From positions 1 to 64,000 of the forward strand of contig MPCU01000011.1 of NCBI GenBank assembly GCA_001874305.1: a stretch of 64,000 nucleotides of DNA, written 5' to 3'. Each line of letters starts with the position of its first letter. Position 1 is the first letter of the stretch. The stretch is from Bacteriovorax sp. MedPE-SWde (GTDB lineage: Bacteria; Bdellovibrionota; Bacteriovoracia; Bacteriovoracales; Bacteriovoracaceae). Made by a program: the position numbers and the translations under genes. Below are positions 35,421 through 43,486 of this stretch, in pieces. The notes beneath the pieces were generated by a model. It was not told where the DNA came from. It saw nothing but the letters and a program-made list of their open reading frames with translations, and did not search any database.

Positions 35421-37187
35421 ATGTCAACGACACTAGAAAAGGCCATGGCCTGGGCGCAAAACTCTTACTTTGATGAAGAGTCGCGAAATGAAATTCAAAA
35501 GTTAATAGATGCTGATGACAAGAAAGAAATAGAAGAAAGATTCTACAAGGACCTCGCATTTGGTACTGGTGGAATGAGAAGTATTCTTGGTGCAGGAAAT
35601 AATAGAATTAATATATATACAATTAGAAAGGCCACTCAAGCACTAGCTGATGAAGTTCTCGATTTCTCTAAGAAAGAATGTGTTAACTCTCCTAGCATGG
35701 CAATAAGCTACGACTCAAGAATGTTCTCGTTTGAATTTGCTAAAGAAGTTGCAGCAGTAATGGCAGCGAATGGGATTAAGGCCTATATCTATAAGAGACT
35801 AAACCCAGTAGCTCTTCTTTCATACTCGGTTAGACATCACAACTGTCAGGCGGGTGTTATGGTTACAGCAAGCCATAACCCACCAGAGTACAACGGATAC
35901 AAAGTATATTGGAATGACGGAGCTCAAGTAACTCCGCCAAATGATAAGAATATCATCGACAGATACAACGCTATGGCGAGTTTTGAAGATGTTAAAGTTA
36001 TGAACTTTGATGACGGTGTTTCTAAAGGACTTATTGAATGGGTTGGAGAAGATGTTGAAGACGCTTACTACAATGACATTCTTTCAAGTGCAATTACTCC
36101 TAAGATGTGTAAAGAAAGTGGGGATGATCTAAAAATTGTCTACACTCCAATTCACGGAACGGGACTGATCCCTTGTACAAGAGCACTTAAAGATCTAGGT
36201 TTCAATAGTATTGAAGTTGTCGAGGAACAGGCCCAGCCAGATGGAAAGTTTCCAACAGTTAGTAGTCCTAACCCAGAAAACCCATCAGCATTAAAGATGG
36301 CAGTTGATCTTATGGAATCGACAAACTCTGATATCGTTATGGGATCTGATCCTGATACAGATAGACTTGGTGTCGCTTTAAAACATAATGGTGAAATCGT
36401 TTATCCAAATGGAAACCAGATTGGAATCCTGATGCTTCACTATATTTTTAAAAGTCTCAAGGACCAAGGAAAGCTTCCGACCAATGGTTACTTCGTTAAG
36501 ACAGTTGTTACGACTCCTCTACAAGAAGTTATCGCAGAGCACTTTGGTGTTGAATCATTTAATACTCTTACCGGGTTTAAATGGATCTGTGGCCTTATGG
36601 GTAAGATGGAAGTTGAAAACCCAGATAAGAAATTCCTCTTTGCTACTGAAGAATCATTTGGATACCTTCCATATGACTATGTAAGAGATAAAGACGGAAT
36701 TGCATCAATTACTCTAATGTCAGAAGTAGCTCTCTACTACAAGAAGCAGGGTCTAAACCTTATGGAAGCTCTTGATAAAATCTATGAAGAGTTTGGATTC
36801 TCTCAAGAGTCATTATTGAATCTTGTTTACCAAGGTAAAGAAGGTGGTGAAAAAATTACAAGGATTATGTCTCATTTCCGTAGTTTACGCCCTTCTAGCT
36901 TGTGTGGCGAAGAAATTAAGGTTATAGAAGACTATCAAGATAGTGAAATTGAAGACCTTGAAACTAGTACGAAATCAAAGCTGGACTTCCCTGTTAGTAA
37001 CGTAATTGGTTACCACTTTAAAAATGGTAATAGACTATATCTAAGACCATCGGGAACAGAGCCAAAGATTAAGTTCTATATAATGATTCAAGAAACAGAA
37101 GGCGACCTTGCTACAAAGAAAGCAAACGCTCAAAAAGTAACAGATGAAATTCTCGCGTTTATTAATAAAACAGCAGAGAGTTGTTAA
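35421..37187 (+). CDS. Phosphoglucomutase/phosphomannomutase
   Basis: The 588-residue cytosolic enzyme belongs to the alpha-D-phosphohexomutase superfamily. It has the active serine S151 in TASHNPPEYNGYKVYW, the metal loop GSDPDTDRLGVA (about 311-322), the sugar-binding ATEESFGYLP (about 413) and the phosphate-binding RPSGTEPKIKFY near the C-terminus. Length is that of the PgcA-like (eukaryotic PGM2-like) group. It interconverts glucose-1-P and glucose-6-P, possibly mannose phosphates too. A perfect AAGGAG precedes the ATG. queC follows after 16 bp. Confidence 0.94.
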   Translation: MSTTLEKAMAWAQNSYFDEESRNEIQKLIDADDKKEIEERFYKDLAFGTGGMRSILGAGNNRINIYTIRKATQALADEVLDFSKKECVNSPSMAISYDSRMFSFEFAKEVAAVMAANGIKAYIYKRLNPVALLSYSVRHHNCQAGVMVTASHNPPEYNGYKVYWNDGAQVTPPNDKNIIDRYNAMASFEDVKVMNFDDGVSKGLIEWVGEDVEDAYYNDILSSAITPKMCKESGDDLKIVYTPIHGTGLIPCTRALKDLGFNSIEVVEEQAQPDGKFPTVSSPNPENPSALKMAVDLMESTNSDIVMGSDPDTDRLGVALKHNGEIVYPNGNQIGILMLHYIFKSLKDQGKLPTNGYFVKTVVTTPLQEVIAEHFGVESFNTLTGFKWICGLMGKMEVENPDKKFLFATEESFGYLPYDYVRDKDGIASITLMSEVALYYKKQGLNLMEALDKIYEEFGFSQESLLNLVYQGKEGGEKITRIMSHFRSLRPSSLCGEEIKVIEDYQDSEIEDLETSTKSKLDFPVSNVIGYHFKNGNRLYLRPSGTEPKIKFYIMIQETEGDLATKKANAQKVTDEILAFINKTAESC

Positions 37188-37203
37188 TATTTAAGGATTG
37201 ATA

Positions 37204-37902
37204 ATGTCAAAGAGTAAAGATTTAGCAGTTATTCTAGTAAGCGGTGGTATGGACTCTTTAGTTTGTGCTGCAATAGCAAACGAGAAACATGAGAATCTAG
37301 CGTTCCTTCACTTAAACTACGGTCAAAAGACTGAAGAAAGAGAGTTGGACTGTTTTCATAAAATTGCAGATCATTATGGTGTTGATAAATCTCTTCGTAA
37401 GATCATCGATGTTAGCTTCCTCAAGCAAATTGGTGGAAGCTCACTAACTGATGATGGAATTGATGTTAAACAATTCAAGGGTGAGACTGAAGAAATCCCT
37501 GATAGCTATGTTCCTTTTAGAAATACTCATATCATCGCGATGGCCGTATCTTGGTCAGAAGTTGTTGGTGCAAAGAAGATCTATATTGGCGCAGTTAATG
37601 AAGACTCTTCAGGATATCCTGATTGTCGTCCAAGTTATTATGACGCTTATAATAAGCTTATCCAAGAAGGAACAAAGGCAGGAGATATCTCTATAGTTAC
37701 TCCTGTTATTGATCTTGCAAAAGATGAGATTGTTAAAAAAGCAGTTTCTCTAAAAGCTCCACTCATTAACTCATTCTCTTGTTATGCTCGAGGTGATATG
37801 GCCTGTGGAGTATGTGACTCTTGTGCCCTAAGACTTAGAGGGTTTCAAAAAGCAGGTATTGAAGATCCTATTGAATACGCACAAAGACCTAATTACCTAT
37901 AA
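37204..37902 (+). CDS. queC: 7-cyano-7-deazaguanine synthase
   Basis: The ATG at 37204 (AAGG upstream) gives 232 residues. It has the PP-loop motif VSGGMDSLVCAA, LHLNYGQKTEERE, VPFRNT and the C-terminal zinc motif Cys-x8-Cys-x2-Cys-x2-Cys (CARGDMACGVCDSC). It makes preQ0 from carboxy-deazaguanine for queuosine in tRNA. No other queuosine gene is in the window. It is likely co-transcribed with the mutase gene; the next gene is convergent, 2 bp away. Confidence 0.95.
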   Translation: MSKSKDLAVILVSGGMDSLVCAAIANEKHENLAFLHLNYGQKTEERELDCFHKIADHYGVDKSLRKIIDVSFLKQIGGSSLTDDGIDVKQFKGETEEIPDSYVPFRNTHIIAMAVSWSEVVGAKKIYIGAVNEDSSGYPDCRPSYYDAYNKLIQEGTKAGDISIVTPVIDLAKDEIVKKAVSLKAPLINSFSCYARGDMACGVCDSCALRLRGFQKAGIEDPIEYAQRPNYL

Positions 37903-37904
37903 GA

Positions 37905-38711
37905 CTATTTAGGGTTTGAGCATATACAAACAGATAGCCCTGCTTGTCTCCAGTGCTTCGAACTAAATTCATATTCTGAAAACTCTTTAGGTGAATTACT
38001 AAAGTCGTCAATATTTAATGGATTCTGAGCAATGAACTCTTCTTGATCAGGAGTATCCTCACTCATTTGTTCAACCGCTGACGGTGCTTTAAAAAGATTT
38101 CTCAAGGAATGTCTAAGATTAAAGAAATCTAGAGAGAACACTGTATTATACAGAGCTCCTCGTCTTCGATACTGCCCTATCATTTCAACATTATGAAAAT
38201 GTTTTTCTAAGGACGCTTTTAATTCATGCGCCCTAAAGTTATTAATATGAAAACTTGGAACAGAAGATCTACTCTTAAGAACGACATCATGATTTGGAGT
38301 CGACAGCAGAAGCTCTCCATTTTCATTGAGTGCAGAAGCAAGAGAACTAATAAATTCATCTGTTTCAGAAGGCTCAATATGTTCAATAACTTCAAAAGCA
38401 GTTATCACATCAAACTTCTCGTTCTTTTCTTTTAATTTAAAGACATCTCTTTTTTGATAATTAAGGTTTTCCTTGTTTCCAAAAATCCTACTTGCTAACT
38501 CAAGACTATTATCATTTAGATCAACACCTAGAACTTTCTCTGCATTTTGAGAAAGTATATATGATCCATACCCTTTTCCAGATGCGCAGTCTAAAACACT
38601 TTTCCCCTTACATCGATCTGAGGCCCACCAATATCTTGTTACATGATCAAGAAAGAATGGTGATTGAGGATTAAGAGCAAGAGAGTCACTTTCATACGAT
38701 TTATATTCCAT
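37905..38711 (-). CDS. Class I SAM-dependent methyltransferase
   Basis: The 268-residue cytosolic protein has motif I VLDCASGKGYGSYIL, motif II VLGVDLND, motif III FDVITAFEVIEHIEPSE and motif IV LLLSTPNHDV, as in the Methyltransf_11/23 group. No further domain shows the substrate. UbiG-like or polysaccharide-linked methyltransferases have similar layouts. It is convergent with queC with a 2-bp gap and has no terminator of its own. Confidence 0.85.
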   Translation of the reverse strand: MEYKSYESDSLALNPQSPFFLDHVTRYWWASDRCKGKSVLDCASGKGYGSYILSQNAEKVLGVDLNDNSLELASRIFGNKENLNYQKRDVFKLKEKNEKFDVITAFEVIEHIEPSETDEFISSLASALNENGELLLSTPNHDVVLKSRSSVPSFHINNFRAHELKASLEKHFHNVEMIGQYRRRGALYNTVFSLDFFNLRHSLRNLFKAPSAVEQMSEDTPDQEEFIAQNPLNIDDFSNSPKEFSEYEFSSKHWRQAGLSVCICSNPK

Positions 38712-38912
38712 TTACATATAATAATGGAAGAACGGTTTAACTTGTAGATATGTATTTTTTTCATTCATGTACCCGACTTAAACAGTCCAGAAACTATTAG
38801 TTTTTAACCTGTTAGTAGTTGATCCTTTTGTTTTGTTTACCTAACATAATATCGCTTCTCCCTACCCTAGAAATCATGAGAGAATTTTCAAGATTTAGAA
38901 CACGGAGTTTCT

Positions 38913-39122
38913 ATGAAGAATATAATCTATTACCTTTTCATCCTTTCAACCTTTCTATCCTGTGCAAATGTTAAACAAATTGATCGATCTAGGCTTTCTT
39001 CAAAGATAATGAAGATTGATCCAAAGCCTGAAGAGCAGGCCTTTTTAGAGGAAATTAACTCTTATAGAGAAGGTGCTGCTGGTGGAAGTAGCTCAGTTGG
39101 AGGTGGCTGTGGTTGTAACTAA
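38913..39122 (+). CDS. DUF4266 lipoprotein with C-terminal GGGCGCN
   Basis: The 69-residue lipoprotein has lipobox LSCA (Cys17), a middle segment KIMKIDPKPEEQAFLEEINS, then SYREGAAGGSSSVGGGCGCN at the end. The D-P-x-P-x-E helix, the (S/Y)REGAxGG and the terminal GGxCGCN match DUF4266, known from genomes as a short lipoprotein next to DUF3570 and ApbE genes. The CGC tail suggests metal binding, disulfide exchange or a site of modification; none is shown. The codons of the Gly/Cys tail also contain the GGAGG and the GTG start of the next gene. It is first in a five-gene operon; CGGAG precedes its ATG. Confidence 0.9.
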   Translation: MKNIIYYLFILSTFLSCANVKQIDRSRLSSKIMKIDPKPEEQAFLEEINSYREGAAGGSSSVGGGCGCN

Positions 39123-40257
39123 GAAAGAGATTCTCTTTAAGGTTTCTACAGCAGGTTTAATCCTTACAAACTCTATGGCAGAAATGATGGCCAAGGGTAC
39201 ATGGACTTCAAAGCTGTTGATAAATTTCTATGATCAAGATTCAAAAGGTGGACACCAAGTATTTGATGGATCCAAAGAAGAAGGTGCAACAGTATTTGAG
39301 CCTATGCTTTTTCTCTCTCATCAAATTGATGAAACAACTAATATCTCTGGTAATTTTACTCTTGATGCATGGTCTGCTGAATCAGACACAATAATGGATG
39401 CCAATACTGGCGAATCCGGCGAAGGTATTGGTGGGCAGTCACGAACTTCGGCAAACGTCAGTTATGCAAAAGAAACAGAGTCTGGCACTTGGACACCAAG
39501 AATTGGCTACAGTTCAGAGTACGACTACTCTAGTATTAATACAGGTCTTAATTGGAGTCGTGCATTTGCTGAAGATAATTTTGTTCTCAATATCAACGGA
39601 CAATATTTTAAAGATAAGAATAAATTATTCAATTACACAACTGAATTAATTGGTGATGGTGAAAATAAGAATGTCTATTCATTTGATATTTCGGCCACAC
39701 AAATGCTAACAAGAAATTCAATAGTATTATTTGGCCTTAGCTATATAAATCAAAAAGGCGCTCTAGAAAGTATTCGCAATACTGTTGCTTACCAAGGGGC
39801 CCGTACAACAGAAGAGCTGCCAAACTCACGATCTCGAAATGCATACTATACTCAGTATATTCACGCACTAAATGATAACCATGCTCTATCTTTTAAGTAT
39901 CGTTATTACAATGATGATTGGGATCTATCCGCTCACTCAGCAGAGACTTCACTAAGGTCATTTATCCAAGATGAAGATGGCTTCATTGAACTCTCCTATC
40001 GTTATCATGACCAAGATCAAACAAAGTATTATACACAAGAGTATAATGGAAAGGATGAATTTAGAACGAGCGATAGTGACCTCGCAAGCTTCTCTTCACA
40101 TCGATTTGGATTTCACTATTCATACTCTCTAGGAGAAAAGGCACTACCCTTTGTTACTTTTGACGAAGTTGACCTAACTACTGGCGCCTATCACTACTTT
40201 AGATCAAATGACCTAAGCTATAATACTGTTCAGTTTGGAATAGGAGTTCAGTTCTAA
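39109..40257 (+). CDS. DUF3570 outer-membrane protein
   Basis: The GTG at 39109 is chosen because GGAGG lies 5 bp upstream; it overlaps the DUF4266 gene by 14 bp and gives 382 residues. A signal-like segment (FKVSTAGLILTNSMA) is followed by amphipathic strands and a barrel-like end (TVQFGIGVQF). This order and the neighbours fit DUF3570. DUF3570 proteins, from memory, often carry a DxLTGAS-like motif near the N-terminus, of the type used for FMN attachment. Here the corresponding stretch reads DAWSAES (from residue 86), with DANTGES (from 97) close by, so neither keeps the G-A pair. The stop overlaps the apbE ATG. Confidence 0.87.
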   Translation: MVVTKKEILFKVSTAGLILTNSMAEMMAKGTWTSKLLINFYDQDSKGGHQVFDGSKEEGATVFEPMLFLSHQIDETTNISGNFTLDAWSAESDTIMDANTGESGEGIGGQSRTSANVSYAKETESGTWTPRIGYSSEYDYSSINTGLNWSRAFAEDNFVLNINGQYFKDKNKLFNYTTELIGDGENKNVYSFDISATQMLTRNSIVLFGLSYINQKGALESIRNTVAYQGARTTEELPNSRSRNAYYTQYIHALNDNHALSFKYRYYNDDWDLSAHSAETSLRSFIQDEDGFIELSYRYHDQDQTKYYTQEYNGKDEFRTSDSDLASFSSHRFGFHYSYSLGEKALPFVTFDEVDLTTGAYHYFRSNDLSYNTVQFGIGVQF

Positions 40258-41108
40258 TGAGTTTTATCTCTGTAAAACAAATTCATATGAACTGTGGATG
40301 GGAAATAAAAGTATTTCCTCAAACTCACTTATCAAAAGAGAAGACTGAAACCTTGGTTCTTGAAGCTTTTAAAGAAGTGAAAAGAATTGAAGATCTCTTA
40401 AGTCATTTTAAAGATAGTCCCTTCAATAATATTAATAAATTCGCAGGAATCAAACCTGTTAGAGTTTGCGAAGAGATTTGGAAACTATTAGATGATGCCA
40501 TTGAGTTTTCAAATGATACTCACGGCAGTTTTAATCTCGCTTACCCTAGCAAAGAAGAAGCTCTTAGAGATCATAAACTTATTAGACGCGATTTTGACAC
40601 CAGAGAAGTTTACCTCCCTCACAGAGATATGAGAATATCCCTAGGTGGTCTTGGAAAAGGTTATGCTGTAGATATGGCCTATAAGTATCTTCTCTCTCAA
40701 GGTGTTATAAACTTTCTAGTAAATGGCTCTGGGGATTTACGCTGTCACTCACACGAGCGCGCCCCAAGACCATGGAATCTCGCAATAACCAACCCATTTA
40801 ACCCAGAACTAACAATTGGCCTACTCAAGTTAAAAAACAATGCCATGGCCACAAGTGGAACCTACAAGAAGGGACAACATATAAAGACGCAAGAGATAAA
40901 TCGACCGATTTCTGCTACAATAGTAGCTGACAGCACGAAGGTCGCTGATATGTGGGGAACATATCTCTGCTCTTTAACTTGCACTGAAGCGGTAAAAAAA
41001 ATGAACTCTTCTGGCCTGATTGGGATTATAATAGATTCGTCGGGTAACTGCTTTTCTTCAACAAAGTCGCTAGATGCGCAAAAGCAATACAAGGATAGCT
41101 ATGTATAA
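40257..41108 (+). CDS. ApbE-like FAD:protein FMN transferase, atypical
   Basis: The 283-residue protein has the ApbE core: EDLLSHFKDSPFNNINKFAG (about 45-64), RISLGGLGKGYAVDMAYKYL (126-145), NFLVNGSGDLR, MATSGTYKKGQHI (about 197-209) and VADMWGTYL. This family moves FMN from FAD to a Ser/Thr of envelope proteins. Oddities: no signal peptide or lipobox at the N-terminus; SLGG in place of DLGG; and HI is followed by KTQEINRP rather than the usual (I)DPxTG. So it may be cytoplasmic, a divergent enzyme, or poorly active. It overlaps DUF3570 by 1 bp and TlpA by 8 bp. The likely targets are the operon products. Confidence 0.87.
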   Translation: MSFISVKQIHMNCGWEIKVFPQTHLSKEKTETLVLEAFKEVKRIEDLLSHFKDSPFNNINKFAGIKPVRVCEEIWKLLDDAIEFSNDTHGSFNLAYPSKEEALRDHKLIRRDFDTREVYLPHRDMRISLGGLGKGYAVDMAYKYLLSQGVINFLVNGSGDLRCHSHERAPRPWNLAITNPFNPELTIGLLKLKNNAMATSGTYKKGQHIKTQEINRPISATIVADSTKVADMWGTYLCSLTCTEAVKKMNSSGLIGIIIDSSGNCFSSTKSLDAQKQYKDSYV

Positions 41109-41544
41109 AGTTTTAATAGTCTTATTACTTTCACTACTTACTTTTTCAAAAGAGTTAAATATTACTCCGTCGAATTTCTATCTCAAGGAGTATAATAAGA
41201 AAGACACTGAAGTTACCTTAGATGATTTTAAAGGAAAGAAGGTTCTCATAAATTTTTGGGCATCTTGGTGCGTAAGCTGTGTAGAGGAAGTACCTGAACT
41301 TAATGCTCTTATGACATCATCAAAAGCAAAGAACTATCACTTCATAGGTCTTAATGCTGGAGATACAAAGAGAAAGATAAAGAAGTTTATAAAGAGAAGA
41401 AAGTTTAAATATAGAACCCTCATTGATAGAGATAGAAGTGTTTCTAAGCAGTGGGGAGTTGATGCTCTTCCAGTAACAGTCATTCTAGATGAATATGGAA
41501 AGGTTATATTTCAAGGGATCAGACCTCCAAAGGATCTTCTTTGA
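41101..41544 (+). CDS. TlpA/ResA-like thioredoxin, exported
   Basis: The ATG at 41101 has AAGGA upstream and gives 147 residues; it overlaps the apbE end by 8 bp. A short signal segment (KVLIVLLLSLLTFS) precedes a thioredoxin fold with W-C57-V-S-C60 in NFWASWCVSCVEEVPELNAL, then FIGLNAGD and the cis-Pro region DALPVTVILDEYG. A VSC active site fits a TlpA/ResA-type reductant in the periplasm. It could keep the Cys of DUF4266 or of the next product reduced. Confidence 0.9.
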   Translation: MYKVLIVLLLSLLTFSKELNITPSNFYLKEYNKKDTEVTLDDFKGKKVLINFWASWCVSCVEEVPELNALMTSSKAKNYHFIGLNAGDTKRKIKKFIKRRKFKYRTLIDRDRSVSKQWGVDALPVTVILDEYGKVIFQGIRPPKDLL

Positions 41545-42131
41545 TAAAGCTAACTAATCTAACAACAATAACTCTTATACTCTTTTGCCAGCTAGCAACT
41601 CTCGCAGATTATGAAGAAGAGAGAACTACTAACGTTTTAACGATTAGAGAAAGTTTCGATAAAAAGAAGAGCTACCCTATTAAGAAGATCTCTAAGAAAC
41701 GAATGACTCCAACGGGCCCGAGGGTAATACATATAGAAACTTATTCTGATGCTTCTTGTATCATCCCGCTAGATAGAATTGTCTCCGCTCCAAGAGTAAA
41801 CTATGAAGGGTGCACGCACTGTTTTGATGACGATATAGAAATGGAGAACTTCTATACTGATCTTTTCTTAAATAGAAGAGATCCTCATATCACTTGTGAC
41901 AAGACCGATGGTAAACTTGTTGGTTTTCAATTCTTAGGGGGAACAACTATAAATGGGAAATCGATGTTTACTTCCCACGCGCTTTCTCTAGATACGGCGG
42001 ACTATCGAAATGGTAAATTTCAAGAAGAGAAAGAAAAATTAAATCCTATCCAAAAAGCACTTAATCAAGTTGAGGATGTTCTTCTCGATCTTATAATTGA
42101 CGTTGGTACGACTACACCAGACTTTAAATAA
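41541..42131 (+). CDS. Secreted CxxC protein, last gene of flavin/redox operon
   Basis: The TTG at 41541 overlaps the tlpA stop (TTGA) and has AAGGA 5 bp upstream. The 196-residue product has a signal peptide (TTITLILFCQLATLA), then a region with CIIPLDRIVSAPRVNYEG, C91THC94 and HITCDK, and an amphipathic C-terminal part (LNPIQKALNQVEDVLLDLII). The CxxC and two further Cys suit a redox or metal role next to TlpA. The family was not recognised. It ends the operon with a clear terminator. Confidence 0.8.
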   Translation: MIKLTNLTTITLILFCQLATLADYEEERTTNVLTIRESFDKKKSYPIKKISKKRMTPTGPRVIHIETYSDASCIIPLDRIVSAPRVNYEGCTHCFDDDIEMENFYTDLFLNRRDPHITCDKTDGKLVGFQFLGGTTINGKSMFTSHALSLDTADYRNGKFQEEKEKLNPIQKALNQVEDVLLDLIIDVGTTTPDFK

Positions 42132-42159
42132 AAAAAGGTGATCCTAAGACCACCTTTTT
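42132..42159 (+). terminator. Terminator of the DUF4266-TlpA operon
   Basis: AAAAAGGTG/CACCTTTTT arms with a 10-nt loop lie right after the stop of the last gene. The U-tract is part of the 3' arm. Confidence 0.85.
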
Positions 42160-42193
42160 CACACACACAATATTTACACACACAATTTTATAA

Positions 42194-43465
42194 TTACATA
42201 CACTCTGAGTTTGTTAAGACTTCCTCATCAGGGAAAATAAGATTCCCGGCCGGAAGTACTGATTTAATATGCTTGAGTTCACGTCTCCCATCACCATGTC
42301 TTTTAGGAGATGATAGCTCTTCTCTAACTGCAAGTTCTTCATCAAACTCTGACATATCTTTATTAATTATTTCTAACTCTACTCTTCTAGTATCGTATTG
42401 GTTTACCATTCTTGTTGGAAGTGCTTTTACTCCATTAATGAATGTCCCATTCTCATTCTTAGTTAGACCTAGAAAGAGAACAACTGATGCTCTTTGAGCT
42501 ATCTTCTTATTAAGACACTTTGATTCACCCTTACACTCAGATCTTCTTCCACCTTGGTTAGATGCAAAGTTTCCTAGAGAGTAAATAATAAACCCTTCAC
42601 TTCCATCTTTTCTCTCAACTTTTTCCATTGGCTGAAGAACATGAGGATGTGATCCTATTACCGCAGTTGCACCCATGTTAATCCACTTATGTGCTGCGAC
42701 TCTTTGCTTTTTAGACTCATTACTAACATACTCTTTACCCCAGTGTGGTGTAATGATTATTGCGTCAGTCTTATCTTTTAGCTTTTCAATAATTGACTTT
42801 ATTCTCTTCTTACCTTTTGTTGATTCACAGTACATTACTTGGTCATACTTATCAGTAAGTCCATAGTTAACAAAGAATGTACAACCAATCCAAGCAACTT
42901 TTACGCCATCAATATCAGTAACTCTATACCAATCAGATAACTTATCTCTTCTTTCTTTTTTCTTTAATCTTGTTCCGATGAATTCTAATTCTTGTTTTTC
43001 AATCTCTTTAATTGTTTGATCAACTCCACGAGACCATCTGTCTAATGAGTGATTATTAGCAGTAGAGATAATATCAAGACCACTATTTTTTAAGTCACGA
43101 ATAACTTTTGGGTTGTAGTTAAATCTTGGGTATGAAGAGTAAACCTTTCCATCATAAACAAAACCAGGATCCTTTACTCTTTCACCTTTCTTATTTGTTC
43201 CCTTAGCTGCAGGGGACTCAAGGTTACCATATGAGTAGTCAGCATTTTCAAAGTAAGGAATGACATCTTGCCATAGAGCTTCAAAAGAATTCTCTCTGAT
43301 AGCACGTCTCTGTAATGTCTCGTGCAAGAGTATATCTCCGACTGCGGAAATTGTTATACTCTTTCCCCCTTCACATGCACGAGAAAAACGCATCGTATCT
43401 GCAGCAGTACTGCTTAAGGCCGATACCATGGCCAATGTCATTCCTAATACTTTAAAAGACTTCAT
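42194..43465 (-). CDS. CapA-family exported protein
   Basis: The 423-residue protein has a signal peptide (GMTLAMVSALSSTAA) and the CapA/PGA_cap core: ISAVGDILLHETLQ, YGNLESPAA, LDIISTANNHSLDRWSRG, ITPHWGKEY, MGATAVIGSHPHVLQPME and FIIYSLGNFASNQ. The D, N-E, NNH, HWG and SHPH motifs are the metal-binding residues of the calcineurin-like fold. In Bacillus CapA is needed for poly-gamma-glutamate capsule; without capB/capC here the substrate is open. AAGGG precedes the ATG. It lies 21 bp downstream of the L,D-transpeptidase gene, so a joint wall or envelope role is possible. Confidence 0.92.
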   Translation of the reverse strand: MKSFKVLGMTLAMVSALSSTAADTMRFSRACEGGKSITISAVGDILLHETLQRRAIRENSFEALWQDVIPYFENADYSYGNLESPAAKGTNKKGERVKDPGFVYDGKVYSSYPRFNYNPKVIRDLKNSGLDIISTANNHSLDRWSRGVDQTIKEIEKQELEFIGTRLKKKERRDKLSDWYRVTDIDGVKVAWIGCTFFVNYGLTDKYDQVMYCESTKGKKRIKSIIEKLKDKTDAIIITPHWGKEYVSNESKKQRVAAHKWINMGATAVIGSHPHVLQPMEKVERKDGSEGFIIYSLGNFASNQGGRRSECKGESKCLNKKIAQRASVVLFLGLTKNENGTFINGVKALPTRMVNQYDTRRVELEIINKDMSEFDEELAVREELSSPKRHGDGRRELKHIKSVLPAGNLIFPDEEVLTNSECM

Positions 43466-43486
43466 ACTAACCCTTATAAATTCTAA

